Source: Terriglobia bacterium | GTDB lineage: Bacteria; Acidobacteriota; Terriglobia; Terriglobales; Acidobacteriaceae | Length of the DNA stretch: 64,000 nt | Direction: 5' to 3' | Assembly: GCA_032252755.1 (NCBI GenBank) | Contig: JAVUPY010000088.1 | Coordinates: forward strand, 62,001 to 126,000 | In this document: positions 1 to 9,517 of the stretch, piece by piece | Position numbering within the stretch: the first letter of the stretch is position 1 | How the letters are laid out: the number at the start of each line of letters is the position of its first letter | Made by a program: the position numbers and the translations under genes | Notes under the pieces: model-generated | Seen by the model: only the letters and a program-made list of their open reading frames with translations | Told to the model about the DNA's origin: nothing | The model's database searches: none

Positions 1-1162
1 CCCAGCGGGGCAGCAAGCCGTCACGAGACATGGAATAGAACACACGCGATTGTCCCAGCAACATCACGAGCATGACCGTTGCAAGGCCGAAGATCGCGCC
101 CAGTTTCACGAAGAAGGCCGCCCATTTGACGCCTGTTGCTTCAATGCCAATCGCCACTGGATCGGAAACGTTCAGGGCCGTGTAGGGAACCACGCCCGTC
201 AGCAATCCGGAGACGAGAATGTAAAGGATGGTGCAAATAACCAATGAGCCAAGAATTCCGATCGGCATGTCCTTCTGCGGATTCTTGGCTTCCTGGGCAG
301 CGGTCGACACGGCGTCGAACCCGATGTAAGCGAAGAACACGACACTGGCAGCGCGGGCCATCCCGCTCCACCCGTACTCTCCGAATCCCCCCTTGTTCTT
401 GGGAATAAAAGGATGCCAGTTCGCCAATGTCTGATCCCAGTGCGTGAAGGCGTAGTGACCGGCGATCCCGATGAAGAGCAGGACGATCGAGACCTTTACG
501 ATGACGATCGCAGAGTTGAAGTTGGCGGACTCCTTGATGCCAATGACCAGGATTATGGTGACGCCGATAATCGCCAGGAAGGCAACAAGATTGAACAGTC
601 CCGTCATGTGCGGCAGCGTCGCCGGGTCCACATGATTCGTTATGAGGGTGGCCTTGATCCTCTCGAAGTGCTCCCAGTAGCCGTTATAGAAGACCAGTTG
701 CTCACTCGGTGCACAAGTTAGCCGCGGTGGGATTCGTATGCCAAAGTCCTGGAGGAAGCTCAGGAAGTAACCACTCCAACCGGAAGCGACGGTGGCAGCG
801 CCGAAGGCATATTCGAGAATGAGGTCCCAGCCGATGATCCAGGCAAAGAGTTCGCCCAAGGTAGCGTATCCGTAGGTGTAGGCCGAACCCGCGATCGGAA
901 TCAGCGAGGCGAACTCCGCATAACAAAGGCCGGCAAAGACGCAGGCGATTCCGGAGAGCACGAATGACAGGACGATCGCAGGACCTGCATACTTTGCCGC
1001 GGCGGAACCCGTCAGGACGAAAATCCCGGCGCCGATAATTGCGCCAATGCCGAGGGTCATCAGATTGATCGGGCCTAAAGCACGTTTCAGGCTGTGCTCG
1101 CCGGTCTCCGACGCCTCAGACATGAGTACGTTCAGAGGTTTAGTTGCCAGAAGTTTCGACAT
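1..1162 (-). CDS. APC-family amino acid permease (partial, C-terminus beyond window)
   Basis: An integral inner-membrane transporter of the amino acid-polyamine-organocation superfamily, probably taking up an amino acid by proton symport or exchange. From the ATG at 1162 the protein begins MSKLLATKPLN and, after about 28 soluble residues, enters the first membrane segment with the family signature GAIIGAGIFVLTG. Further hydrophobic segments follow for all 387 codons visible, and the reading frame is still open at base 1. A purine-rich ribosome site (AAGGAGA) lies about 8 nt before the ATG. The GAGIFVLTG form resembles cationic amino acid (CAT-type) carriers, but substrate cannot be read from sequence. 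It follows a second APC permease on the same strand after a 75-nt gap, so the two may be cotranscribed. Confidence 0.9.
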   Translation of the reverse strand, partial: MSKLLATKPLNVLMSEASETGEHSLKRALGPINLMTLGIGAIIGAGIFVLTGSAAAKYAGPAIVLSFVLSGIACVFAGLCYAEFASLIPIAGSAYTYGYATLGELFAWIIGWDLILEYAFGAATVASGWSGYFLSFLQDFGIRIPPRLTCAPSEQLVFYNGYWEHFERIKATLITNHVDPATLPHMTGLFNLVAFLAIIGVTIILVIGIKESANFNSAIVIVKVSIVLLFIGIAGHYAFTHWDQTLANWHPFIPKNKGGFGEYGWSGMARAASVVFFAYIGFDAVSTAAQEAKNPQKDMPIGILGSLVICTILYILVSGLLTGVVPYTALNVSDPVAIGIEATGVKWAAFFVKLGAIFGLATVMLVMLLGQSRVFYSMSRDGLLPRW

Positions 1163-1237
1163 CCAGAGTTTCTCCTTAAGTCGCCGGCCCTCGCCGGGCG
1201 GCACATCTTCAATATCTACTCGGCGCGCACACGCAGG

Positions 1238-2800
1238 TTACGTCTGCCTGGCTTGTTGCGCCTGTGCGCCCCGGGACCACCAGAAGTACACAGGTATCCC
1301 GAGTAGGACAATAATCAGGCCCGGCCAAGTGTATTGGGGTTTATAGCGCAACCAGACTACATCAATGAAGACCGCCATCAAAATGTAAATGGCAGGCAAA
1401 TACGGATATCCGAAAGCCTTATAGGGTCGCGGTGCGTCCGGCCGGGTACGGCGAAGAACAAACAATCCGCCCAGGGTCAAAATATAGAACAGCACCGTCG
1501 CGAACATCGTGTAATCCAGCAATTGCCCGTAGCTACCGCTGAGGCAAAGGACACAGGCCCAACCTGCCTGTACGGCCAGTGATATGTGGGGCGTCTTGTA
1601 TTTTGGATGCAGTTTTCCGACGGGCTTGAAGAACAATCCGTCGCGAGCCATGGCGTAATAGCAGCGTGCGCCGGATAGGATCAGGCCGTTATTGCACCCA
1701 AAGGTGGAAACGAGTATTGCGATCGCAATCAGCGAAGCGCCTATCTCCCCAAACATCTGCTGGGCCACAGCCGTGGCCACCCGGTCCTCGGAGGCGTACT
1801 GAATGCCGCGAGACAACACCGTCGTCCCATGGGGGTCGCCGAACAGGGGCAGCGCGCAGAGGTAGATCACGTTGGCGAAGATATAGAGCAGGATGACCGT
1901 TCCAGTTCCGATCGCCAACGCGAGGGGCAGATTACGGTGCGGGTTCTTCACCTCCGCGGCGGTAAAGGTCACGCTGTTCCAGGCGTCAGCTGAAAACAGC
2001 GATCCGACCTGCGCCACGGCGAGGATGGTGAATACCCCGACTGTTGCGGTGGTCCCAGCGAGGCCTACCGGGATCGTGTGAAGAGAACCCAAGCCTGCGT
2101 TCTGCCAGAAGTTATGTCCGAAGTTCGCCGCCAGGGCGATGGCGTTTCGCCCCAGGAAATATCCAAGGAAGATGAGTCCGATGAGGGCGGCCGTCTTGGC
2201 GAAAGTGAATACGTCCTGCACGAACGCCCCGGTCTTTACTCCGTAAACGTTAACAAGGGAGAGGAGGACAATTGTGACGATCGCGACCAGGTTTTGGGTG
2301 TTCAGCCCCACGTCCATGTTGCCGAACACCATGGGGCCGATCAGAATTGCCGGCATCTTGTAATGGAAGGTCAGCCAATGCTCCGAGGCAATCGACGGGA
2401 AGAAGACGCCGAGGAACTTGCCCATGGCCACGCCCACTGCCGCGATGGTGCCACACTGGATTACGAGGAAATAAGTCCAGCCATAGAGGAAGCCCCACAA
2501 GGGGCCGAGAGATTCGCGAAGAAAGATGTACTGCCCACCGGCCTTCGGCATCATTGCCGAGAGTTCGCCATATGCAAGGCCGCCGATGATGGTCATGATG
2601 CCGGTGATGACCCAGGCTCCAATCAGCAGGGCCGGCGATTGCACCTCGCGAGCGATTTCGGCTGAGACGATATAGATTCCCGAGCCGATCATGGAGCCCA
2701 TGACGAGCATGGTGGCGCTGGTCAGGCCCATGCCTTTTACGAATTCAGAGTCTTGTTGATCGACACCCTTGACGTTCTGGACGGTTGCGGACTGGCTCAC
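1238..2800 (-). CDS. APC-family amino acid permease
   Basis: A complete 520-residue inner-membrane permease of the APC superfamily. After an N-terminal soluble stretch of about 25 residues comes the TM1 signature GSMIGSGIYIVSAEI, whose unwound glycine-rich centre binds the substrate alpha-amino and carboxyl groups in this fold. About twelve hydrophobic segments follow and the protein ends in a Gln/Ala-rich tail. The start is a GTG at 2800 preceded by AAGGAGGAC, a near-perfect ribosome site 5 nt away. It differs clearly from the neighbouring permease (GSGIY versus GAGIF), so this is not a recent duplication; the two probably handle different amino acids. It lies 156 nt after thiE on the same strand. 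The substrate is unknown. Confidence 0.92.
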   Translation of the reverse strand: MSQSATVQNVKGVDQQDSEFVKGMGLTSATMLVMGSMIGSGIYIVSAEIAREVQSPALLIGAWVITGIMTIIGGLAYGELSAMMPKAGGQYIFLRESLGPLWGFLYGWTYFLVIQCGTIAAVGVAMGKFLGVFFPSIASEHWLTFHYKMPAILIGPMVFGNMDVGLNTQNLVAIVTIVLLSLVNVYGVKTGAFVQDVFTFAKTAALIGLIFLGYFLGRNAIALAANFGHNFWQNAGLGSLHTIPVGLAGTTATVGVFTILAVAQVGSLFSADAWNSVTFTAAEVKNPHRNLPLALAIGTGTVILLYIFANVIYLCALPLFGDPHGTTVLSRGIQYASEDRVATAVAQQMFGEIGASLIAIAILVSTFGCNNGLILSGARCYYAMARDGLFFKPVGKLHPKYKTPHISLAVQAGWACVLCLSGSYGQLLDYTMFATVLFYILTLGGLFVLRRTRPDAPRPYKAFGYPYLPAIYILMAVFIDVVWLRYKPQYTWPGLIIVLLGIPVYFWWSRGAQAQQARQT

Positions 2801-2956
2801 AGTCCTCCTTGGGGCAGTTTGGTGGCTTCGCTCTCTACGCCGTCATCACGGGCGAAGCCGCAACTACGAGGTTGAGTGCAGGACCGGCAATTCCTGTCAA
2901 CATTGTTTCACTGAGAATCCGGAACCCTTCTCACCAACAAAATAAGTGCAAAGACT

Positions 2957-3604
2957 TTACACCAAAAGCCGGAGAAATTGCTCGGATGCGTGTGCCGGAT
3001 CATGCAACAGATCGCCAATAACCGCCACCGAATCGGCGCCGGCGTCGATTACGGACCGGGCATTTGCCCGAGTGATGCCGCCAATCGCGACCAGCGGTTT
3101 TGACGTGAGCGCTCGAGCGGCCCTGACACCTTCTAACCCGACGACCGGGTCAGGGTTTTCCTTGGTAGAAGTCGTGAATACGGGGCCGATTGCGATGTAA
3201 TCCGCGGGACCCATGGCGGCCAGCCTTGCCTGATCGGCATTGTGCGTGGAAACCCCGATCCAGCAATGGTTTCCAAGGACAGCGCGGGCGCCTTCCGGGG
3301 AAAGGTCTTCCTGGCCAAGATGAACGCCGTCGAAGCCTGCGGCGAGGCAGAGATCGGCGCGGTCATTCATGAAGAGGGTTCGATCTGGACCGAGGACGCG
3401 CCGCAGCTCTCGTGCATGCGAGAGCATGTCCCGGGAACTCATATTCTTGGCGCGGTATTGAAAGAGAGTGACGCCAGAGGAAGCGAGTTCGAGGGCAAAA
3501 TCGCAAATGGCTGTGGTTAGTTGGTCCGGAGAAGTTCGGTCCGCGAGCAAACCGGTATCGATGATCGCGTAAAGCCGAGGCAAATGGAGAGGACGATCGG
3601 TCAT
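2957..3604 (-). CDS. thiE: Thiamine-phosphate synthase
   Basis: Cytoplasmic TIM-barrel enzyme joining the pyrimidine and thiazole moieties (HMP-PP plus HET-P) to thiamine phosphate. Family landmarks are visible: QYRAKN near residue 50 (pyrimidine site), LFMNDRADLCLAAGFDGVHLGQEDL around 80-105, IGVSTHN, the phosphate-binding GPVFTTSTK, and VAIGGIT near the end. The 215 residues match the usual length. A GTG 18 nt upstream (3622) also opens the frame, but it lies inside a perfect hairpin repeat (3618-3647), so the ATG at 3604 is preferred. It is the only thiamine gene here and lies downstream of accC, separated by that repeat. No TPP-riboswitch pattern is seen in front of it. Confidence 0.92.
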   Translation of the reverse strand: MTDRPLHLPRLYAIIDTGLLADRTSPDQLTTAICDFALELASSGVTLFQYRAKNMSSRDMLSHARELRRVLGPDRTLFMNDRADLCLAAGFDGVHLGQEDLSPEGARAVLGNHCWIGVSTHNADQARLAAMGPADYIAIGPVFTTSTKENPDPVVGLEGVRAARALTSKPLVAIGGITRANARSVIDAGADSVAVIGDLLHDPAHASEQFLRLLV

Positions 3605-3651
3605 TTTTCCGAGAAGACCCACGTCTGCTCACTACGGCAGACGTGGGGCAC
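3604..3651 (-). repeat. GTGCCCCA stem-loop repeat, copy A (after accC)
   Basis: Read on the minus strand this starts GTGCCCCA, forms a perfect 11-bp stem (CCCACGTCTGC at 3647-3637 with GCAGACGTGGG at 3628-3618, 8-nt loop), and ends TGGGTCTTCTCGG. The same flanks with different stem sequence occur at 45565 and 58599. It begins 15 nt after the accC stop and reaches to the thiE start, so it may act as a partial terminator or processing site between accC and thiE. Confidence 0.75.
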
Positions 3652-3665
3652 GGATACTAATCTTT

Positions 3666-5033
3666 CTATTTCCCGGCCTTCGATTCCGCTGCTTTGTTCA
3701 GGAAGCGTTCCATGAACTTGGTATCGAACCTACCGGCACGGAAATCGGGATCGGCCATGATGCGCCGGTGCAGAGGAATCGTCGTGTAAATGCCTTCGAC
3801 AATAAACATGTCGAGCGCCCGCTGCATGCGCGAAATCGCCTCGGCGCGGTCGCGTCCGCGCGCCACCAGTTTTGCGATCAGCGAGTCGTAGTAGGGCGGC
3901 ACGACACCTTCTGCATATTGGGCGGTATCGACGCGGATGCCGGTTCCGCCGGGGATATTGTATGTATTGATCTTGCCCGCGGAAGGCGTGAACTTTTCGG
4001 GATGCTCGGCGTTGATACGGCACTCGATGGCGTGGCCGCGGGAAAGGATTGGACCGTGTAATACAGAACTCAACTTCTCGCCGGCGGCGATCATAATCTG
4101 GCTCTTCACCAGGTCGACGTCCGTGGTCATCTCTGTGACCGGGTGCTCCACCTGAATGCGCGTGTTCATCTCGATGAAGTTGAGCTTGCGGTTCTCGTCC
4201 ATCAGGAACTCGACGGTGCCCGCGTTCACGTAACCGATCGCCGACATCGTCTTTTGCAGGATGCCGCCGATTTCTGCACGAAGTTCGGGGGTGACCATTA
4301 CCGAGGGTGCTTCTTCGATGAGTTTTTGATGGCGGCGCTGGATGCTGCATTCGCGCTCCCCGAGACTGACGACATTGCCATGGGCATCGGCAAGGATCTG
4401 GAACTCGATGTGGCGCGGCGTCTCGATGAACTTCTCCATGTAGAGATCGCCGTTGCCGAAGGCATTCGCGGCTTCAGTCTGGGCGGCCCGAAAGAGGTTC
4501 GGCAACTCTTCTGGCGCACGAATCACCCTCATGCCGCGACCGCCGCCGCCGGCTGAAGCCTTCACGATGACGGGATAGCCGACCGACTTCGCCCATTCCA
4601 AGGCTTCGTCTTCGCCGCCGATGACGCCTTCGGAGCCCGGCAGGATGGGCACGCCGGCCTTCTTCATCGCCATGCGGGCCTTTTCTTTTTCACCCATCAT
4701 GCGGATTACGTCCGGCGGCGGGCCGATGAACTTGATGCCGCAGGTCTCGCAAACTTCGGCGAAATTGGCGTTTTCACTCAGCAGGCCGTAGCCGGGGTGA
4801 ATGGCGTCGACGTTGGCGATTTCGGCGGCGCTGATGACGGCCGGAATATTAAGGTAACTGTCGCTCGGGCGCGGCGGCCCGATGCAAATCGCCTCGTCGG
4901 CAAAGCGGACGTGGAGCGAATTGCGATCTGCTTCGCTATAAATGGCGACCGCCCGGATGCCCAGTTCCTTGCAGGCACAAATGACGCGGAGCGCAATCTC
5001 TCCGCGATTAGCAATTAGAATTTTCTTGAACAT
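3666..5033 (-). CDS. accC: Acetyl-CoA carboxylase, biotin carboxylase subunit
   Basis: Cytoplasmic ATP-grasp enzyme that carboxylates the biotin on AccB, the first half-reaction of malonyl-CoA synthesis for fatty acids. The 455 residues match the usual length. Visible are the N-terminal preATP-grasp segment [17 protein letters not shown], the glycine-rich nucleotide loop [12 protein letters not shown] (near 160), EFQILAD, the [16 protein letters not shown] catalytic strand near 285 and the C-terminal domain [11 protein letters not shown]. It follows accB by 52 nt on the same strand, the common accB-accC pairing, and probably shares a transcript with pepQ-accB. A stem-loop repeat follows the stop. 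Confidence 0.97.
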   Translation of the reverse strand: MFKKILIANRGEIALRVICACKELGIRAVAIYSEADRNSLHVRFADEAICIGPPRPSDSYLNIPAVISAAEIANVDAIHPGYGLLSENANFAEVCETCGIKFIGPPPDVIRMMGEKEKARMAMKKAGVPILPGSEGVIGGEDEALEWAKSVGYPVIVKASAGGGGRGMRVIRAPEELPNLFRAAQTEAANAFGNGDLYMEKFIETPRHIEFQILADAHGNVVSLGERECSIQRRHQKLIEEAPSVMVTPELRAEIGGILQKTMSAIGYVNAGTVEFLMDENRKLNFIEMNTRIQVEHPVTEMTTDVDLVKSQIMIAAGEKLSSVLHGPILSRGHAIECRINAEHPEKFTPSAGKINTYNIPGGTGIRVDTAQYAEGVVPPYYDSLIAKLVARGRDRAEAISRMQRALDMFIVEGIYTTIPLHRRIMADPDFRAGRFDTKFMERFLNKAAESKAGK

Positions 5034-5085
5034 TGATAGACTTCGCCGCGGACCATTCCGCGGCTTTGCTGTTTTCCCTTGCCGT

Positions 5086-5589
5086 TTACTTCGGTCTTAC
5101 CGCGAAGAGCGGCTGCCCATACTCAACTGGTTGTCCATTCGCGACCAGCGCTTTCACAACTTCGCCGGCGACATCCGACTCGATCTCGTTCATCAGCTTC
5201 ATCGCTTCCACGATGCACAATACTTGACCGGCAGCAACGTGGTCGCCCGGCTTGACGAATGGCGGCGCACCCGGCGAAGGTGCCTCGTAGAACGTGCCCA
5301 CGATCGGCGACTTGACGTGATGCAGTCCCTCTTCCTCGGCGGGCGTCGCCGGGGCAGAAGGACCAGGTGTCGCAACCGGGCTCGCCGCGGGTGCTGCCGG
5401 CGCTGCCATGGCAGCGACGGCTGGAGCCATAACTGGAGCGGCCATCATTGGCGCAACCGGTGCTTGGACGACTTGCACCTGCTGGCCGCGCTTGATCCGC
5501 ATTTTGACGTCACCGCGTTCCAACTCGAACTCCGTAACGTCCTTCTCGATCAGGAATTCAACAAGTTCTTTGATTTCTTTTGAATTCAT
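5086..5589 (-). CDS. accB: Acetyl-CoA carboxylase, biotin carboxyl carrier protein
   Basis: Carries the biotin that moves carboxyl groups from AccC to the carboxyltransferase. The 167-residue chain has the classic three parts: a short N-terminal alpha/beta segment (1-34), an Ala/Pro/Met-rich flexible linker (about 40-85) and a C-terminal lipoyl-like domain with the biotinylation motif EAMKLM, where Lys131 is the modified residue. [18 protein letters not shown] opens that domain. It lies 40 nt after the M24 peptidase gene and 52 nt before accC, all on the minus strand, consistent with one operon. Confidence 0.96.
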   Translation of the reverse strand: MNSKEIKELVEFLIEKDVTEFELERGDVKMRIKRGQQVQVVQAPVAPMMAAPVMAPAVAAMAAPAAPAASPVATPGPSAPATPAEEEGLHHVKSPIVGTFYEAPSPGAPPFVKPGDHVAAGQVLCIVEAMKLMNEIESDVAGEVVKALVANGQPVEYGQPLFAVRPK

Positions 5590-5629
5590 TTTGGGGGAAT
5601 CGCCGCCGGAATACTCTCCTTGGGCGCCT

Positions 5630-6703
5630 TCAGATTTCGATCAGTTCTTTTCTGGCGGACGTCAGCAGATCGTAGCCGGTCTCGGTTATAGCAACTACGT
5701 CCTCGATGCGGATACCGCGCTTGCCCGCCTGGTAAATTCCCGGCTCAATGGTGATGACCATGCCGGGCCGCAGAATTTCCTTTTGCCCTTGGGCGACGCG
5801 TGGAAGCTCGTGAATCTCCAACCCCACCCCGTGCCCCGTTGAATGCGTAAAAAACTTGTCCAACTTCGCCTGTTTCAGGACGTCCCGGGCCGCCGAATCG
5901 ACCTCGGTCAGTTTCGCACCCGGGAGACAGGCTGCGATGGCCGCCAACTGAGCGTCCAGCACCGCCCGGTACAGATCGCGCTCTTCCTGATCCGCCCGAC
6001 CAACGTGCACAGTGCGGGTCATGTCCGAGCAATAACCATGCAGTATAACACCGTAGTCCAAGACCACGAATCCGTTAGCCGGGATAGGCGCCTCGCTCGC
6101 CACGCCGTGGGGCAGCGCCGACCTTGGACCAGCGGCGACGATGGTTTCGAAGGACATCGCCTGCGCTCCAGCTTTACGCGCCGCGAATTCAAGCTTCGCC
6201 GCAACCTCAACTTCCTTGCCACCAGGGCGGATCGCTTTCTGCGCGACCGGCAGGAGTTCACAACCCAGATCAATCGCCGCGCGGAGGAGTTCGATTTCGA
6301 CCGGTTCCTTGATCATTCGCAGTTGTTCGACAATGCTGCGCGTCGAAGCCAGACGAACGCCCTTGGGCAACGCGTCTGCAACGGCCTCGGCCGCGGTGAC
6401 GCTCAAATGATCAGCCTCGATGCCGAGATGGCCCCGTTTCATTCGGCCTGCCTGTTTAGCTGCGGCGGTAAGTGCGGGACTCTTGGTGATGACGACCTTT
6501 GCCCCAACCACCTCTTTGGCGGCCTGCTCGGCATAGCGTCCGTCGGTGAAGAAGAAGCTTCTCGATGACAGTAAGAGGACGCCCGCGCTACCGGTGAATC
6601 CGCAGAGATACCGAACATTCGGAAGATGGGTGACGAGCAGGGCGTCGCAGCGCGCCTTTTGCATCGCGAGCCTAAGCTGTGCAATGCGGCCAGAGTAATC
6701 CAT
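5630..6703 (-). CDS. M24B aminopeptidase (Xaa-Pro dipeptidase/aminopeptidase)
   Basis: Predicted cytoplasmic metallopeptidase that removes N-terminal residues ahead of proline. The 357-residue protein has a creatinase-like N-domain (LLVTHLPNVRYLCGFTGSAG, then FFTDGRYAEQA) and a pita-bread catalytic domain with the metal ligands in order: D in VVLDYGV, D in GYCSDMTRT, H in HSTGHGVGLEIHE, E in ITIEPGIY and E near the end in RIEDVV. The chosen ATG at 6703 begins MDYSGRIAQLR; an upstream in-frame TTG would run through the pilQ terminator and is rejected. It heads pepQ-accB-accC, an arrangement I recall from Acidobacteria. Whether it acts as PepP or PepQ cannot be told. Confidence 0.92.
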   Translation of the reverse strand: MDYSGRIAQLRLAMQKARCDALLVTHLPNVRYLCGFTGSAGVLLLSSRSFFFTDGRYAEQAAKEVVGAKVVITKSPALTAAAKQAGRMKRGHLGIEADHLSVTAAEAVADALPKGVRLASTRSIVEQLRMIKEPVEIELLRAAIDLGCELLPVAQKAIRPGGKEVEVAAKLEFAARKAGAQAMSFETIVAAGPRSALPHGVASEAPIPANGFVVLDYGVILHGYCSDMTRTVHVGRADQEERDLYRAVLDAQLAAIAACLPGAKLTEVDSAARDVLKQAKLDKFFTHSTGHGVGLEIHELPRVAQGQKEILRPGMVITIEPGIYQAGKRGIRIEDVVAITETGYDLLTSARKELIEI

Positions 6704-6725
6704 GCTGTTGATTGTAAATGTCGCG

Positions 6726-6757
6726 AAAATAAAAACCGGAACTCTTTCGAGTTCCGG
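6726..6757 (-). terminator. Rho-independent terminator of the pil operon
   Basis: On the minus strand a perfect 9-bp stem (CCGGAACTC / GAGTTCCGG, 4-nt loop GAAA) is followed directly by TTTTTATTTT. It starts 26 nt after the pilQ stop and precedes the pepQ ATG, so it should separate the pilus transcript from pepQ-accBC. Confidence 0.9.
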
Positions 6758-6783
6758 GTGCAAAGAGGAGATGCCTGGAGCCG

Positions 6784-9324
6784 TTATGTCTGAACGATCT
6801 TCGGAGTGATGAAGAAGATCAACTCCTGGGTTTTCGTGTTGACCGTTCTGTGCTTGAACAGATTGCCCAGCACCGGGATGTCGCCCAGGAGCGGAATTTG
6901 ATCAGTCTGAACCGAGTTCTGGGTCTGAATGACGCCACCGATGATGACCGTGCCGCCGTCGGTGACCAGTACCTGCGTGGTCGCCTGTTGCGTTAACAGT
7001 GCAGGTTGGCCGCCAACCGCCAACGACTGATCGGGGGTCGTGTTCTCCACGTCCACCGCGAGGAAGATGGTGCCCTCAGCCGTGATCTGCGGGGTCACCG
7101 TCAACCGGAGGACGGCGTCGATGTAAGTCGTGGTGCTCGGGCCACCCAATTGCGCCTGCGTGACGACCGGGATCTTGAAGCCCTGCTTCACCACGGCGGT
7201 GACGTTGTTCTGCGTCACCACGCGAGGACGTGACAGGATCTTTGCAAGTCCCTTGCTCTCCGCCATGCTCAGAACGGCGTCGATACGGTAGTTGTTGGTT
7301 GCATTCGTGAAGCCGAGCGCGCTCGTGGGTTTCGCCACTCCCAGGTTTGAGAATAACGGAATGTTTCCCCCACCGCCTGGAGATTGAATGTACATCGGCG
7401 CGGTTGGAACGTTGTTCGTGATGGGGCTGTTGCTGCTGAGTATGCCGCCGGCGGCGCTGACGCCATTGCCCCATCCAAGGCCGAGTTGCATACCGATGTC
7501 GCGCGCGAAGTTGCGGGTCGCCGCGACCACTCGGGCTTCAATCTCGACTTCCTGGGTCTTACGATCCAACTGGGCAAGCAAGCGATCGATCTGCGGGATC
7601 ACGCTCGGAATGTCCGAGATGATCAGTGCGTTGGTGCGGTCGTCGGCGATCACTTCACCGCGGGCCGAGAGGAACTTCTTGATGGTCGGAACGACGTCCT
7701 TGGAATGCGCGTAGCTGAGGAACCGTGTGACCGTCTCCTTATCAACGGCCAGGGCTTCGGCTTCCGCCTGTGCGCGACGTGCTTCCGCTTCACGACGCAT
7801 GGTGTCGATGGTCGCAATTCGCAGCACATTTCCCTGCAACTGGCGGTCAAGACCATTGTTCTTGAGAACGATATCGAGCGCCTGGTCCCATGGCACGTCA
7901 TCAAGCACCAGGGTCAGGCTCCCGTGAACGTTGGGATCCAGAACGACGTTCAATCCGCTGATGTCGTGAATGAGGCGGAAGAAGTCTTTCAGATCGACAT
8001 CCTTCAAGTTCACTGAAATCGGCTCGCCGGTGTAGCGCGGGCCAGCAGGCTTTTTCGCCATCGCTTGTTCTTGCTTCTGCTCAAGGGCCAGATTGACGGC
8101 CGGTTTCGGACCCAGAGCGGCACTCGCAGCCGGCATAGGGCTCTCATCGGCGTGGTTTGCTTTTGCGATCGTGGACGCCGCGTCAGCAGCGCGCACACTC
8201 GGATCGGGCTCCGGGCTGGTCGCAGGAGCTGTCGGCTCGCTCGCTTTCGCTTCAACGAAAACCGCAGGCTGCGCCTGAGCGGCAACTGCAGGTTTCACTT
8301 CAGCGGCGTTGGCCGGCATCGGGTTCGCTGCAACAACTTTCGCGGCTGGTGCCGGAGTACTGGAAACCGGCATGGCATACGCGGGGGTCGAATTATTCGC
8401 AACCGCCTGCATCACGGCGGGTTTCGCCGGAGCCGGGTCAGGCTGCTTCACGTTCTCGGGCTTGGCCGGAGCCGGTTGATTAGCGGTTGCGGCGCCGTGG
8501 AACTTCACGGTCAACATGCCGTTGCCGGGAACGAGGTCGAATTCCTGGGCGGACTTCATGTCGAGCACAACACGCGTGACTGGCGGATCATTCTGGAACT
8601 GTCCGACGCGGATGTCCTTCAACTCCGGCGAGTTCACCAGGATGTTTCTTGTGTGAACCGCTGGAATGGAATTCTCAAAGTCGAGGACGACGCGGTCGGG
8701 ATTGGTGAGCGTCATCGCCTTGGCCGAAGTCGCGCCATGAATCTGAACTTCCAGTCCCGAAGCGCCATGCGTTACGGCGATCTTGCGAATGCTGGCCATG
8801 TCTTCAGGTACGTTGGATGTAGCCGGTTTCGCGGCGGTCGGCTTAGCAGCCGGTGCGACGGCGGCGCGTTCAACCTTCGGAGCAACAGGCGCGGGTTTCG
8901 CAGGCGCTACCGCGGCTGCGACCGGAGTTTCTCCTTTCCCGCTGACACGGAGCATTAATCCACCCTTGGTCTCCGTGACCTGGACGTCATTCGCGTCCGC
9001 CAGCGCAATCTCGAGTCGCGTGACCTCGGTGCCGCTCGCTCCCTTATAGCTGAGAACGCGGTACGACTTCACACCGGGAAGATTCAGGTCCTGCTCCTTG
9101 TCCTGAAGTTTCCCAGGCGAGATGCCCGTCATGTCCACCAGCAATAAGTTGTCGGCGGGACGGTACTCGTTGTGCGTAAAGGAGCCATTCGCATGCACAG
9201 TGACAATTGTCGAATTGCCCTTGGCCGCCGTGCTCACGTTCATCAATTGCGAACTGGCTGCCACCGTGACCGTGCACAGAATCGCCACCAGCGCGAATAC
9301 ACCCAGCAGTTGCTTTAGCCTCAT
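6784..9324 (-). CDS. pilQ: Type IV pilus secretin PilQ
   Basis: Outer-membrane secretin forming the gated ring through which type IV pili extend. The 846-residue precursor starts with a signal peptide (MRLKQLLGVFALVAILCTVTVAAS). Two AMIN domains follow (about 35-140 and 180-280), which bind peptidoglycan in PilQ proteins, then an Ala/Pro-rich linker of roughly 150 residues. Next come an STN/N0 domain (PISVNLKDVDLKDFFRLIHDISG), an N1 domain (FLSYAHSKDVVPTIKKFLS) and the secretin core ending QTDQIPLLGDIPVLGNLFKH, a hallmark of the family. The ATG at 9324 has GAGGAG at good spacing; upstream codons to 9360 have none. A perfect 6-bp GC hairpin (9340-9354) lies just ahead of that ribosome site. 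Last gene of the pil operon. Confidence 0.96.
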   Translation of the reverse strand: MRLKQLLGVFALVAILCTVTVAASSQLMNVSTAAKGNSTIVTVHANGSFTHNEYRPADNLLLVDMTGISPGKLQDKEQDLNLPGVKSYRVLSYKGASGTEVTRLEIALADANDVQVTETKGGLMLRVSGKGETPVAAAVAPAKPAPVAPKVERAAVAPAAKPTAAKPATSNVPEDMASIRKIAVTHGASGLEVQIHGATSAKAMTLTNPDRVVLDFENSIPAVHTRNILVNSPELKDIRVGQFQNDPPVTRVVLDMKSAQEFDLVPGNGMLTVKFHGAATANQPAPAKPENVKQPDPAPAKPAVMQAVANNSTPAYAMPVSSTPAPAAKVVAANPMPANAAEVKPAVAAQAQPAVFVEAKASEPTAPATSPEPDPSVRAADAASTIAKANHADESPMPAASAALGPKPAVNLALEQKQEQAMAKKPAGPRYTGEPISVNLKDVDLKDFFRLIHDISGLNVVLDPNVHGSLTLVLDDVPWDQALDIVLKNNGLDRQLQGNVLRIATIDTMRREAEARRAQAEAEALAVDKETVTRFLSYAHSKDVVPTIKKFLSARGEVIADDRTNALIISDIPSVIPQIDRLLAQLDRKTQEVEIEARVVAATRNFARDIGMQLGLGWGNGVSAAGGILSSNSPITNNVPTAPMYIQSPGGGGNIPLFSNLGVAKPTSALGFTNATNNYRIDAVLSMAESKGLAKILSRPRVVTQNNVTAVVKQGFKIPVVTQAQLGGPSTTTYIDAVLRLTVTPQITAEGTIFLAVDVENTTPDQSLAVGGQPALLTQQATTQVLVTDGGTVIIGGVIQTQNSVQTDQIPLLGDIPVLGNLFKHRTVNTKTQELIFFITPKIVQT

Positions 9325-9517
9325 CGTTGTTCTCCTCACGGCGGGAGCCCCGCCCCACACCGTGTGCGATCTCGCGCCCTATGCGTCGAATCGCCTTGAA
9401 GAAATCCTTCCCGGCCCTGTTGCGCCTACCACAACCGAAACCGGTGAACCGCACCTGGGTACTGCGTTAGAACTCTTTAATGCGATATTGCCAGCAACAC
9501 ATATCCGCCAACATCCA

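Noticed and set aside
3605-3622. Upstream GTG start for thiE
   Set aside because: The codon lies in a stem of the GTGCCCCA repeat and adds six residues with no family similarity.
3605-3665. TPP riboswitch before thiE
   Set aside because: The gap is short and holds only the stem-loop repeat; none of the conserved THI-box strings are present.
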